From assembly GCA_021292105.1 (NCBI GenBank), contig CM037857.1, forward strand, positions 42,897,464 through 42,961,463: DNA of 64,000 nt, in the 5' to 3' direction. This document shows, in pieces, positions 12,551-25,053 of this stretch. Position 1 is the first letter of the stretch; each line of letters opens with the position of its first letter. The translations under genes were made by a program, and so were the position numbers. Source of the stretch: Anadara kagoshimensis (taxonomy: Eukaryota; Mollusca; Bivalvia; Arcoida; Arcidae). The notes beneath the pieces were generated by a model. It searched no databases. It saw nothing but the letters and a program-made list of their open reading frames with translations, and was not told the origin of the DNA.

Positions 12551-13377
12551 TACTGTATGCATTAAGTATTTTACAGTAAATACTGAGTTCATCTCATCTA
12601 CGTAAGATATCTAAATCCGATAGCGTAAATTATTATATTTGATATTCCTTCAAAAATATAACAAGAAAAACATATGAATTAAAGAATATATCTCCAAGAT
12701 TGTTATTAAGATTGCATTCCGATATTATCTGGCTAGACCACGTTGTGTGTTTGTTTTGGTGCATGTTGACACAGAATTATAATTTTGAAATTTTGAAAGG
12801 AAAAAATTCACATGCTTAATCTTAATTGAAAAATTGTTAGTGCATTTATAAACGCATGTATCATAGTGTAGAAAAAATTCATACTCGGATATCAGCTGTT
12901 CAAAAGTACAAAATAGAAATAAATAAAAAAATAAATAAATAAATAAAAGATAAAGAGAAAAAAAATGAACATTGGCTTTGTTTGCTTTGTGAAATGTTTT
13001 AACTGAAACACTTACAAAAACTACTTAAACGCAATATCAGTAAAAAAAAAATACTTAGTGATTGACGAAATACTTTAATGTGAAGAGCAATGTGGCCGAG
13101 TCGCCTAAACACAATACCAGTAAAAGCAATGGTGGTTGTCGAAATACTTTAATGTGACTAGCGATATTTGGGCACTAAGTCTTTAGGAGGGCCGTAAACA
13201 TTAAACAGACTAGCTATATGGTTTAAAAAAAGAACCACAACACAGAGGTATCCGATCTCACTTCTACTTAATTTGCCAGTTTTCATAGTTATTTCTTTGC
13301 TTTTGGCCGGTATTATTATATATATTACAATTTAATTATTTTTAGAAAACTTGCAGAAATGGATGTGATTTGACGAA

Positions 13378-13379
<2 letters not shown>
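12551..13379. other. Non-coding stretch
   Basis: It contains short AAAT runs near 12920-12947 and two ~100-bp similar segments (aacgcaatatcagtaaaa near 13028 and aacacaataccagtaaaa near 13110, each followed by gaaatactttaatgtga). No gene is supported. Confidence 0.5.

Positions 13380-13421
<42 letters not shown>
13380..13421. repeat. TG microsatellite
   Basis: Uninterrupted (tg)n, about 21 repeats. Confidence 0.9.
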
Positions 13422-13423
<2 letters not shown>

Positions 13424-16400
13424 GAGAATACATAGCATATATATTGTCTATAAGGTCACCAAAGTTGTTCAAACGGTGTAAAATCACCCTTTTTCTATAA
13501 AACATTAATGGCCTTCATTATTTCGCAGTCAGAAGGTCTCCCCATGATACGATAGGTTGAATCCCCCAGGAACAGGTTTATTTACCACAAATAATATGCA
13601 CAGTATTTGTCATTCCGTACAAACATTTTACATTATATTTATAAAACATTCACTAGACTTACAATTACTTTAGATCATTAAATATTAACAAGCAGACGAC
13701 ATCCGACATTTTTTCGGTTGACATTAACAGCGGTCATTATCAAATTAATTTTATCCATTATCGGGTTTGTTATTTGCACGATAACTTTATGCTTTGTACC
13801 GATAATAAAAAATATATCTAATATGAAACAAATTAGTTTAAAAGGCAAAAAACAACAACCGAAAATAATAATTTTAATCGTTATTTTCCCTTATTTCATC
13901 ATAAAATTGGACATTAATATCACCAAAAAGAGAAAAACAAATCAATAACAATTTTCAATGTAATATTTAAAGAAATTAAATATTTAACATTCAGAAAACA
14001 TTAAAAAGAATAAATTCCGGCGACGTATATTTTTATGAAAGAAAATTAAAATAAACTGTGAAATTAAAAAAAATACTTGTCTAACCGTACTTTTTGTCTG
14101 AATAGGTTTTAATTTATTAAAAACCACTTTGATATAAATCATTATTATTTTTTTTTTAATCAAATTCCATATAACATTTAAGAAAGAAGTAGTTTGATAT
14201 AAAAAACGTGAAAAAATCCACAAAAATTCGTATGAAAAAATAATGATATTGCATGATCGGTGCTGTAAACGATTCCAAAAGCATTTCAATTAATCTTTGA
14301 TTCCAAAAATTCACACATCATGATCATTCGCCCCACTTCTAAGTTATTATGTAATAAATGTAAGCGTATTACTACTTCTTCAGGGACGCGCTTCTGTACA
14401 TGTCCTGTCTGCCATAACAAAACTTTTACCAGGGCATTTATTTATACAAAACATATCTTGTGACTTGGGTAAGACTTGAACCATCCCCTTCTTTTCACAA
14501 CCAATGGTTAATAACCAAAATATCCTTGAATTTTGAATAACTGGAAAATTTAGTGGGAAAATGGCGTTCATTCTTTGGTCACGTGGGCTAAGAAAGTAAA
14601 TATGTCAGTGATTTCAAAAACAAACATATCATTTCATGTTTAAATCAAAATCAAAACATAAAGCAAAAACTTTGAAACTGACAAATTTAGTTAAACACGC
14701 AAACTTGCACCAGGGAAGTGAGGCTGTGTTCTCTGGAAGGGTAATTTCTCGTCAATTTCTCATTTATATCTTCAGCTCTAACGTTATTCAGTTTATGACA
14801 GCAAGATGTGTTGACAAGTAATGAAGTCGTTGTATTTGTTTCATTACTGCGAGAGGCACAAAGAATCAAACATATGTTAACCGAAATTATTTACGGCATA
14901 TAATAATCTTTGACATCTTTAACACCAATACCAGTTTTAAATAAATGGAATATTGAATTATAAGGATTGAATTTAATTTTGTCTAGCTTAAAGAATATAA
15001 AATCAAAACGTTCTACGCGCTTTTGCATAATCGCACCAATTATGTTGCATGTTGGGGATATGGGAATGAAAACTTGTATTTTCCTTAACTTAAATATTTA
15101 AATCTGGCAAAATTCTAAATTCTTTGTTAATTTTACTCCCAAGTTTCTCTCACTTTGCCCAGACAATCAGATTCGGGAAAGAGGAGGTAACCGGAATGAC
15201 CGGAAGAAACATTTCAAATCTATAAAGTCGAAATATGTTTCTTCGTAAAAAAAGAGTTAACAGCCAGTTAGTTAGATTTTCTCTTTTTAATTTCTCCTTT
15301 TAATTAAAAAGTACCCCTAAAAAACATTTTAAAAAATCCAGATTCCCAGGAAACAAAAAAAATAATAAAAAATTCCAGATTGATGTCGGGTAATTAAATA
15401 TAAATAGTGATACCATATCCATGTCCATGTATAAATACAAAGTAAAAACTTTGAAATCTGCCAAATTCAGTTAAATGTAGGTGTAAATTATCATCCTCGC
15501 TATATATTTCTGGATTTTTTCAGAAATACGAAAAGTTAAGCAATATTTGTAATTTATATTTTAAAATGAAAAGTCATTTAAAAGTAACATATTCATTTTT
15601 TTGCATTACGAGTAATTTTAAAATCCAAGGAACTAATATTGAGATTAGAAAACAGTTTCCATGGTATTATTGTAATTGTTTATATCTAGACGTAGAAACT
15701 GCAGTATAAAGTTTTGTAGTAAGTTCTCCTATGGCTGATCACTGATCTTTGGTTCTTCAAAGTGTTATTTGTCTAGTGATCGGTGTTTAGTCTTCAGCTT
15801 GTATAATTTCTCCCCGTGGACCTAAAACTACGCCTGGCATACCGTTTTCTTCATTATCATTATAATATTGATTGTAGATTCGTTGTAAATGTCTGTAAGT
15901 CATCTACGATGCATTGACAATCAATAGAACCTCATCTCATCTTGTTAAATTTCGTAACACTATCCTTGCCTCACCATATGTTCACACAGACCCGTTTTTA
16001 TGCCGTAATTAAAATTATGCATTAAATTGGATGTTTATTCCACTAGACAATTAACCAACATATTCCATTATAATTAGTTTTCTATAAATTTGTTTTTGGT
16101 ATTGTCTATTGTAATATTCCATTTTTAACTGAATTGGTTCCTAAGGCAAAAGTGAGACATACGCGGTCCGTCTCTAATTAGATGTTCAACTCACGCACAA
16201 AACAATACAATACAACATTAAATAAATTAAATATTAAAGGCAGTTCATAAGATTTGTCATATGGAATGACTCTCCCGAGTACAATATCACATCAGAAGAT
16301 GTACATTCAATTATAAAATTTCTGAGTAATTTCCAAAGCGGTATTAAGTATCAACACTTTCTGTTATTCATAACACAGCGTAACACACCCAAACATTTTG

Positions 16401-16739
16401 GCTTTTGACATGAAAGGTCTTTCAATCACGCTATATACCTATACTTCATGTAAAATGTGTTGATTTTTGTTATATATGTGTTCTTCAAAACATAGTCACC
16501 TTTATCAAGGCGAAACTTATTTAAATGGGGAGGGCAAATAAATTAAATTGGATTAATGAGTACAAGCTTAGCCTGTTTTCGATCATGTGAAGCTGAGACT
16601 GTTTTCACGTGAAAACGTCAAAATTTTGACTGTGGTATGTGAAATTTTTACTTTTCTAAAACGCAGGAAGGGACATTCTGTATTTTTCCATGTATATTTC
16701 TTTCAATTTATTAATTTTGTTTGGTTAAATTATTTCTTC
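13422..16739. other. AT-rich non-coding stretch
   Basis: No gene is supported over these 3.3 kb. Segments near 14670-14710 (caaatttagttaaac ... caccaggg) and 15450-15480 resemble one near 23224-23266, suggesting an uncharacterised dispersed repeat. A perfect 16-bp palindrome, gttttcacgtgaaaac, lies at about 16599-16614. Confidence 0.45.
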
Positions 16740-16912
16740 TTTGGGCCAAAATTGTCGAAAAGCAAATTTCAAGATTTGCAATTTCTCTTAATTTGGGTTA
16801 TTTTTGGATATCTTTTCAACATCTTGAAAACAATGTTGGTTTTATAATTTTTGCGAGAAATTGTATTCAGAAACGACCATCTAGTGCTGTAAAATTAAAA
16901 CGGGTATAATAT
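16740..16912. mobile_element. Right-arm fragment of the ATCAGTAGTGCTTGG element
   Basis: It ends gaccatctagtgctgtaaaa then ttaaaacgggtataa, matching the right terminus of 18986-19924. Upstream similarity is weak (aacatcttgaaaacaatgtt, ggttttataatttt), so this is a decayed solo end. Confidence 0.5.
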
Positions 16913-17897
16913 TAACCGAAAATTCGATAACAGACACTTTTAGTTTTCAATGTAGAATATATGCAGCTCTTTAGTAAATTAATTTTTATTTACTATTCGA
17001 CGAACTGGACGCGCATTACAGAATTTTTTATTATTGTTATTTTTCAATTTCATAAGTAAACCAACAGACTTTCTTGCGCAATTCTATCTATTTTTACTAC
17101 ATGTTCTGAATTTTGTTGTTATATTCTGAATACCAACTTTTTGACAAAAAACATGATTTGTTGATTGAACTCTCTTGGTCTAAGAAAACCACAATTGCTC
17201 ACAATAAATGGCGCTTTTTTCCTTCCAAAAACATAGTTGAAAATATACCGGTTTTTGGAAATAACGCGGACCTTAACTTTTTACCAACTGTATAATTAAA
17301 CATTAAGCTTTTCCCATCTTAAGTTTTCCTTATTTCAAATCTGGCAAATTTAAGATACGAATAATTCAAGATGTTATTGGATTTGAAGTGTCATTTTTGA
17401 GATCACTTTGAGATATTATATTTTTATTGTAGTGTTGTCGAAAACCTAAAATCATTCCAAGTAAAATTTTAGGAATGTTTGTGAAATTAGATCCTTGTCT
17501 CGAAAGTTATGGCCTTTCCGTGGTCTTACAAAGAAAATAAACACTCTAGCATTTTAACGGAACAGTATAATGACTGTTGGAATATTTATTAACCTGACCC
17601 ATTTACAATTTGAAAAATTAAAAACAAAATCTATAAAAGTTTTCAATCGATATCATTATAATGGCCGCCATCACAGTATTGTTGTTCAGGAAGTAGTCAA
17701 TGTATCCAAAATTCTCATGGATAAATTTGAAGTCTCATAGTTACATGGTATTTATTCTCTATTTGATTACAAACGTGACGGGTTTATAATTGGCGGTGCT
17801 TACCCTCCCGGAACACCCGACCTTCCATCATCATCATCTAATTCAATTTCCCAGTGTTCAGTTTTTAATTGTGTTTTGAACATGGACTGGCATACGG

Positions 17898-17898
<1 letters not shown>
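16913..17898. other. AT-rich non-coding stretch
   Basis: Nothing supportable was seen. Confidence 0.5.

Positions 17899-17975
<77 letters not shown>
17899..17975. repeat. TA microsatellite
   Basis: About 38 uninterrupted TA repeats. Confidence 0.9.
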
Positions 17976-17978
<3 letters not shown>

Positions 17979-18082
17979 TGAAATCGCCATTTTGACGTCA
18001 ATAACAGTTGGAACAATATGTTTATAATGTAGATTTATTTCCAATAATTTTTGTAATTAAAGAAACAGAAAAACACAATATA

Positions 18083-18312
18083 GTAGACATTTGAGCGACA
18101 GTTTTTCTAATAAAAAATAAGAATTCTTAAATGAATTCTTTCCTGATATCACCATTAAGTATTGCAGATGAACATTTCCAAACTATTGCTCTGTAGCAGT
18201 ACCCATCACATAAAATACTCTTTCGACCACCTTTGTTTGTTGCTCAAATGTCCATCGTTAAATACAGGTGATATTTAAAATCTGTCGCTTAAATGTCCAC
18301 TAGGGTTTTTTT
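18083..18312. mobile_element. MITE with GACATTTGAGCG motifs, partial copy C
   Basis: It has the left motif tagacatttgagcgacag, then tgctcaaatgtccatcgtta and gtcgcttaaatgtccacta on the right, in the order seen in copies A and B. The outer termini are missing. Confidence 0.6.
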
Positions 18313-18483
18313 GCCTTTATTTTATTTTTCGAAATTATGTTAATTTCGCATGTATAGCTTTTGCTTTGCTTTTCGGATTTTAATTTTAACACGAACCGGT
18401 ATGTTTGTTTTTTAATTATTTTTCAATTAATTATTAAATTATCCTTAGGTGTAGTTTGTCGAAATAAATTTTGTTTCTTCTAT

Positions 18484-18592
18484 TTGTTTTATTCAACATC
18501 TTTAAAATATTTCGATTTTCATCAATTTGGGTCCGAAACCTGTATTCCAAAACGGTCGTTTAGTGCCGCAAAATTAAAACAGGTTTATAATG
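18484..18592. mobile_element. Right-end fragment of the ATCAGTAGTGCTTGG element
   Basis: It shares tgtattccaaaacggtcgtt then tagtgccgcaaaattaaaac with the right terminus of 18986-19924. An ATTTT microsatellite follows at about 18604-18648. Confidence 0.5.
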
Positions 18593-19229
18593 ATTATTTT
18601 GTTATATTTTATTTTATTTTATTTTATCTTATTTTATTTTCCTTAACAAAGAACGTGAAAAAGCTTGCATAATCCTTAAGAAGAAAATAAAATATACATA
18701 TAAGATATGTACGATTAATTGGGCGCGATTTTTACATTTTATTGAAAGATTAGCGATCTTTAGAAGAAATATACCATAGTATACATTATAAATACTTAGA
18801 CAAAAGGGTTCTTAGAATGTTGCACGGACAGGTTCAGTCTACAATCATTCCTTTAATAAAATTTTCCATCATTTAAATTTAGCAAATTTGGTACTCTCTT
18901 TTGTAAGTACAGATAAACATTTTCACAAAACGAAATACATGTGTGTACAGCTGTAATAAGATTGAAGCGATCTTCAAATTACTTATTATACCAGTTTTAA
19001 TTTTACAGCACTAGACGGCCGTTTCGGAATACAATTCCTCATCAGTAGTGCTTGGTGCCAAATCTTTTCCAAGACGTTAAAAAGATACCGAAATGATAAA
19101 AATATATTTTACCAAATTAAGCTAAGAAAATACTTTGCATGAGGGAATATACCTTAGTTTTAGATGAATTCTTAATTTTAACTAGCAGCAAATTTAGACA
19201 ATGGTATATTTCTTACAATAATACACAAT

Positions 19230-19424
19230 GGGGTTCGCCGTTGTACCACGTGAAACCCTCTAACGTTTGTGCGGAACACTTATTTCCAATGGATATGGAA
19301 TCGCATGAGATGACGTTTTCCCGCGAAAACTACGTCATTTCGGGAATCTGTGGCGTTGGCGTTTTCCAAAAAGTTCCGCACAAACGTTAAGAGGTATTGA
19401 TCACGTGGTACGGCGGCGAACCCC
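19230..19424. mobile_element. 195-bp palindromic MITE (GGGGTTCGCCG), nested
   Basis: The arms ggggttcgccgttgtaccac and gtggtacggcggcgaacccc are inverted copies, and the match continues to taacgtttgtgcggaac / gttccgcacaaacgtta. The core is also palindromic (tgacgttttcccgcgaaaac...). A diverged second copy lies at 37791-37982. It is non-coding. Confidence 0.75.
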
Positions 19425-19426
19425 AC

Positions 19427-19632
19427 TGACGTATCGCCGGCCATGCCTTTTATGTTCCGACACTGGTCATCATGACGGTACCAAATTAAAACAGCGTCAT
19501 GGCAACTAATGACGTTGTATTGTCATTATAAATGTCACAACTCAGGCCGAGTTTTTATTCTTTTTGCGTGTAATTCAAGCATGTCGGACCTTTGTCGGAA
19601 CATTGAGGGCATGGCCGGCGATCCGTAAATTA
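19427..19632. mobile_element. MITE with GCCGGCGATCCGT terminus, copy 2, nested
   Basis: It starts tgacgtatcgccggccatgc and ends gcatggccggcgatccgt. The interior matches copy 1 (1494-1784) in reverse orientation. It lies two bases beyond the end of the neighbouring 195-bp element. Confidence 0.65.
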
Positions 19633-19924
19633 TCTGTCAAAATGACACATTAAATTCTTGAAATCTTTCGTATTATTGTCAAAAATATACTATAATTGTC
19701 TAAATTTCCTGCAAGTTAAAATTTGAAATTTCTCAAAAACTAAGGTATACTTCCTCATGCAAAGTATTTCCTTAGCTTAATTTGGTAAAATATATTTTGG
19801 TCCTTTGGGTAGCTTTCAACATCTTCAAAATAATTTTGGTTTCATAATTTTGGTCCAAGCACTACTGATGAGGAATTGTATTCCGAAACGGCCGTCTAGT
19901 GCTGTAAAATGAAAACGGGTATAA

Positions 19925-20452
19925 TATGTAATTAGTTATTTACAAACTATTATTAAGATTTCAAATTTACCAGATTTCAGTTAAGGAAAATATTAGATAA
20001 GGATTGATTGTGAAACTGGGACCAGAGCCAAAATTAGTTATGTAGCCCACATACATTGTAAAATAACAAATATTCTTGGGGGTTTAAATTTTGTTATTTC
20101 CTGGGGTTAGTATATATCCCAATGTTTAATGGCGATAAACATTTTACTTATCTAGTTGGTAACGAACCGAATGAACTAGAAAATATAACTTCACGAATTT
20201 ATCACCCTATGATGTTTTAAATGACAAAATCATGCAAATTATAACCCCAAATATATCGATGATATTTATATAAAGTATATATGTATACACAAAATTTATA
20301 AGATGTCCTTTGCCACGCGTTTAAAGAGAAGGACGGATATTCAAATTAAGACTTTTGAATCTGAGTTCAATTGATGAAAATCTAGAAAAATTCATCTAAT
20401 GGTAATGATAAAACAAAATAAACAATAAATGTCTAAAATTAACAAATATGTA

Positions 20453-20455
<3 letters not shown>
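19925..20455. other. Non-coding stretch with part of a dispersed repeat
   Basis: Bases 19965-20030 (tttcaaatttaccagattt ... gtgaaactgggaccag) resemble 40125-40200 in intron 4 of the NTPDase gene, so a dispersed repeat of unknown class is present. No gene is supported. Confidence 0.45.

Positions 20456-20495
<40 letters not shown>
20456..20495. repeat. GT microsatellite
   Basis: Uninterrupted (gt)n, about 20 repeats. Confidence 0.9.
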
Positions 20496-20496
<1 letters not shown>

Positions 20497-20544
20497 TCAG
20501 GTGTAAATACAGATTTTATGAGTTTATTCGGGTCTTAAAAAATA

Positions 20545-20722
20545 CAGTCAAACCTGTCTGTAAAGGCCACCCAAGGGTAAAAGTAAAAGTGGACTTTGTT
20601 GGCAGGTTGCCTTTATATGCAGGTTCAAATGATATGAATAAAGAACAATCGGGATACAGTTCTAATGGTGTTTATAAGCAGGTGGCCCTTATACAGAGGT
20701 GGCTTTAAGGCAGGTTGGACTG
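20545..20722. mobile_element. MITE, CAGTCAAACCTG family (TA target site), copy 1
   Basis: The element runs from cagtcaaacctgtctgtaaa to aggcaggttggactg, with TA on both sides (20543-20544, 20723-20724). The interior carries the family's gaatAAAGAAC and AAGGCCACC-type motifs. TA duplication and CAGTC ends fit Tc1/mariner/pogo-type transposition. Other copies are at 29634, 30399, 32760, 39504 and 51985. Confidence 0.75.
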
Positions 20723-20724
20723 TA

Positions 20725-22235
20725 TGAAAAACACGCATGCCTTTAACAATGTTAAATACAAGTAATAAACAATAAGAAACACGCTATATAATAAAACGAA
20801 TGGAATTTATAAAAACAAGCTTCAATATTAACACTGATATCCCTACAATGATTATAAACTCCCTACAATATACTGGATATTGTAACAAAATGGTAGTTAA
20901 TTGTGCGATTCCGGGTACAATTATAGGATGCAAAGCTATTAAATTAATATTACAACCAGCAGTTCATAAATATGCAATTTTATTTTTATAAAATTATATT
21001 TTAATAATGGAAAAAGAAGGTATTAAGGAATTGTTAAATTTTGTTTAAAAAGTATGTCTCAAAATTGAATCTATGTAATAGCAATGTTTTTGTTTTTCGC
21101 AAAAAACAATTTGATTAGAATACCTGTGCTTGATGATATTAATATTTTAAATGAAAAGTAATTCTTTTTCATTATCCTACACGGATTCCCAAAAGAGATG
21201 TAAATTTCATGCTCTCTGAAACACTGTCATGATTGTGTACATATATTTAGTTTAACTCCCCCAGAAGGATTCAGAGTTTTGATATGTTAAGCTTACACTT
21301 ACGGTAATGAAATGGTTTTTATTTGATAAATCTTATATGTTGACTTTAGAATGTTTATTCCATTGAATTAAATGTTTAATTTGTACACAAACACTAGTCA
21401 TAGCTGACTAGATTATAACATTATATTTGATATTACTATTCTAGATCATATTTGAAGTACTTTTTAACTTATCAGAACTTGATATGATCATTATATCTCG
21501 TAATTACAATCAAATGACTTTTTCATTGCAAGAAAAGTTTACAGCGGTTTAATCAGAATTAACAAAACATAAACCATAAATATGAAATATTAACAGCTGA
21601 CAATAAAAGCTGAATATGACGATTTTGGTAATAAAACAGGATATAATTAAATAGTCTAAATAGAACAAAATATAGAGAAATAACTATTAATGTCATATAT
21701 TTCAAAAATACTGAAATAACGTTTTTTCGCAATAAGTTGTAATTGTTCAACCTACAAAGAAGAATCCCCGATGCCCTTTATTTGAAGATAACGAAATAAG
21801 GTTTATTATCTTTTCCGGATAACGTTGTGGTCTTCAGATCCACAAAGAAAAATCCTTCATTATTTATATATAGGGTCATCCACAATCCGATTATTATATG
21901 CCATGTTCTTGGTTGTTTTCACTTGCAAAACCTTTTTGTCAGTTTCAAATATCGTTATTCTATTTTAAAACATTTGTGAGCTTAAAAAGCTTGCGCAGAT
22001 TTTCTATCTTCAGCAACTATGGTTTAAAAATTTACCACAGGATTTTTAAAATCAATTCAGTCGTAATAAGTTTATTACATATATAGATAAGTAATTGCAA
22101 TTTAACATGGAAACAAAAAGTTAATAAAACTTATTCAAAATGTTTTATATACTTGTATGTTAAAACCAACAGCTTTTTTTATTTTCCCATGGCCGACACC
22201 AAGAATTGAACCTACTACTACTAGATAATTATAAT
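20725..22235. other. AT-rich non-coding stretch
   Basis: A ~90-bp imperfect local duplication sits near 21755-21870 (acaaagaagaatcc / acaaagaaaaatcc). No gene is supported. Confidence 0.45.
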
Positions 22236-22690
22236 TACACTAACTTACTCATGTCTTATTACTGTGATAACAATTAAGTTTATACATAGAGAAAAGGTTT
22301 TAATAGTCTCCCTCAAAATAAATATGAGCCCAGTATTCTACAACGAACTTTTTTTGGAGATGGACGTTAATTCGCGTAAACAGTTATTTGGAATTAAAAC
22401 AAAATTGCAAACAACACTATCACGAATTTTAGAACATGTGCAATCTCAATTACGCTAACGCACTCGTGTCTTGTAACCGTGATAACAATTTAAGTTCCTA
22501 CAAAAAGGAAAGCTTCCTCAATTATAAATATGAGCTCAGTATTCTCCAACGAACAAGGTCTTTTAGGGAGAAAGATGTGCTCTACTTGGATTTGCTTAAT
22601 CATTTGTTTGGAATAAAAACAAATTGCAAGCAACACTCACGAATTTTAGAACATGTGCAATCTCCAAATTCACTTATGCTTAACCTTTCA
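22236..22690. repeat. Two-copy tandem duplication of ~220 bp
   Basis: Two diverged copies share gtgataacaatt, aaatatgagc(c/t)cagtattct and acgaattttagaacatgtgc in the same order. The second copy starts near 22455. Short frames cross both but differ between copies, so neither is supported as coding. Confidence 0.65.
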
Positions 22691-24400
22691 AAATTTAAAC
22701 ATTGTATTGTGTAATGATCATACTGCCTTGGAGTATATTTTATGACAGCGGCTTCATGAGCAACAAGACCCCCTCCATCATGTCAGACACCCGGTCACAT
22801 ATCCAGTAACATAATATATTTGATGTTTATATACATTCGTGTTATTAACCCCTATCTCATTGAGTTATTGCTCCTGTGTTTGGTTTCATTCAAATTACAT
22901 AAAAAAGTGTAAATCCCTTGACAGGGTTCTGGAACATTCTTTGACAAATTATATTTCTATTATTTATAATGATTGATATTCTAAATCATAAACTTCAAAG
23001 AGGAAGTCTCTATTATCAATCTATCATATTATAGCCCAGACTACGATATATTGCGGCGTTTTTATTTAAAACCTTTTTTCTGTAAACCAGAATTGTGTCA
23101 GTATCGAGATTACGATGAAATAAGATAAATGTGTATAGAAATACTAGTAGGTTGTTATAGGAATAATCAGACAATAACATACTGGTACATGTCCAAATCA
23201 CAAACCCAAAAAGAAATTCAAATTTTGAAACTGGCAAATTAAATTAAACAATTGAAACTTCCACCAGGTAATAAAAACTGTAAGACGATGACACAATTTT
23301 TCACGAATTTGCTACAATTTCGATTCATGTCCAGAAAAAATGAAATATATATTTTTTTTGCATTTTTTATTTTTGTTTGATTTGATAACATTAACCATAA
23401 AATGACACCGGTTTTGTCACGAATTGACATCAGAAAACATTTAACGAAGAAAACTTCTTAACATTAATTTTTAAATATTTTCTCTTTTAAGATAACAAAT
23501 TCAAAACGTAAAGCTGACTGTATTATATCACGAATAAGCTACAAACAAACACCCTGTGTCATGTCTTGAATTCTAAAAACTCTTTGCATGAAAAGTAATT
23601 AAATTAATTAGTATTTTTTATTTCTTTTAATATTTTTTCGAACAAAAAACGGATTGCAATTACTGTAACATTTACCAAGTCTGTTTGAATAAAAACACAG
23701 CAAGAAAACGTAAGCAAATCATCTAAAGAGTACTGTACTGGAAATGTTGAAATGTAATTGTACATTTCAATTAAACTGTGCTTTGAAATAACAAAAGAAA
23801 CCAAGATTATAACCGACAAAATGTACAACAAAGAGATGTAATATTCTTTTCTCGTGTCTACCAGGGACATAAGACAGTTACTATGGAAGGGTAAGCCTCA
23901 CTTGTTTAACTAGATTTATCCGCCATGCTTGAAATAAAAATTGAGAATAAAGGGAACACGGAACTATGACACTTCTTGGATGCATTATACTTCACAACAA
24001 TATTGTAATGACGGACATAAATCGTTCTAAGGGCTTTCATTAGCTAAGGCTTGCTATGTGCCCGCGTCAACAACTTATTTGAAAGCAACATGCTTCGTTG
24101 TACAAAGTTCCCGTAGTGGAAAAAGTTCTACAATAGGGCATTAATTGTGAAACAAATACACTATACGCAGAAAAGCAGATATATTGCTGCATAGAAAAGG
24201 AAAGTTGATGATAGAACAACTGAAGTTATAGCGATTGTCATACAACTTCAAATGTAGCCTTTCGCTGGCGTCGTAATTGAGGTATACGTCTAAATATCAG
24301 GCACCAGTTATCTCCATGTACAGCAAAGTTGTTTCAGAGACTTAGAACATGAAATGTTCCAAATATAATGTATAAAATGTAACTATAAATTATATATTAT
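22691..24400. other. AT-rich non-coding stretch
   Basis: No gene is supported. The 88-codon minus-strand frame at 23604-23870 is hydrophobic but has no recognisable domain, and composition alone can explain it. Confidence 0.45.
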
Positions 24401-24640
24401 TACTTATATTTACAGCAATAGATGGCCGTTTCGCAAAACAATTCCTCATCAGTAGTGCTTGGTGTAAAAAATTTTGAAACCAAAAGTTTATTCAAGATGT
24501 TAAAAATATACCCAAAGGACCAAAATATATTTTACCAAATTTAGCAAAGGAAATACCTTGCATGAGGGAGTGTACCTTAGATTTTTGAGAAAGTTCAAAT
24601 TTTAACTAGCAACAAATTTAGACAATATTTAGTTTATTTC
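24401..24640. mobile_element. Left-arm fragment of the ATCAGTAGTGCTTGG element
   Basis: It carries atttacagcaatagatggcc, attcctcatcagtagtgctt and ttgcatgagggagtgtacct in the order of the complete element. A further terminus-only fragment (taataccagttttaatttta) lies at 24723-24753. No right arm is visible before the assembly gap. Confidence 0.6.
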
Positions 24641-25053
24641 TTACAAAAATACACAATTATTGCCGTCTGATTTGTGATATTCTCGGGGAAACATGATACC
24701 GGCTCAGTGTTTTAAATGACATATAATACCAGTTTTAATTTTACAGCACAAGCATCAGTACTCTTGGAGTAGGATATGGAAGTAATAACGAAAAATGAGT
24801 ACAAATATCGTTATATAAAATAATTATTGTTGACATGTCTTTTTTTCAATCTTTTCCTTTAAGAACAATTTTATATTATACAAATAGTAAAGAAAGCATT
24901 CTTTGCAAATGCCTTCTAAGAGAACATAAAGTATATCATGAAGCAAATTAAAAAATGTAGCTAAAACTTATATTTGGAAACTGAAGTGAAGGCGATATTT
25001 TTTTTACAGTTACGCCAATATTCTACTTCAAATTCGCCCTTCATCGAACTTGG

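Larger units (their letters stand above)
18986..19924. mobile_element. Composite inverted-repeat DNA transposon with ~240-bp arms
   Basis: The left arm (ttataccagttttaatttta, then acggccgtttcggaataca, attcctcatcagtagtgctt) returns inverted on the right (aagcactactgatgaggaat, cggccgtctagtgctgtaaa). Similarity continues inward through tactttgcatgaggga and a taaggtata tract to about 19200 and 19680, giving arms of ~220-250 bp. The centre is occupied by two other small elements side by side (19230-19424 and 19427-19632). Solo arms of the family lie at 753, 16740, 18484, 24401 and 24721. No transposase is present and no clear TSD was identified. Confidence 0.75.

Noticed and set aside
13984-14289. 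101-codon minus-strand frame
   Set aside because: AT-driven composition (Ile, Lys, Phe-rich), no domain and no splice context.
18361-18672. 103-codon plus-strand frame
   Set aside because: It overlaps a transposon end fragment and an ATTTT microsatellite.
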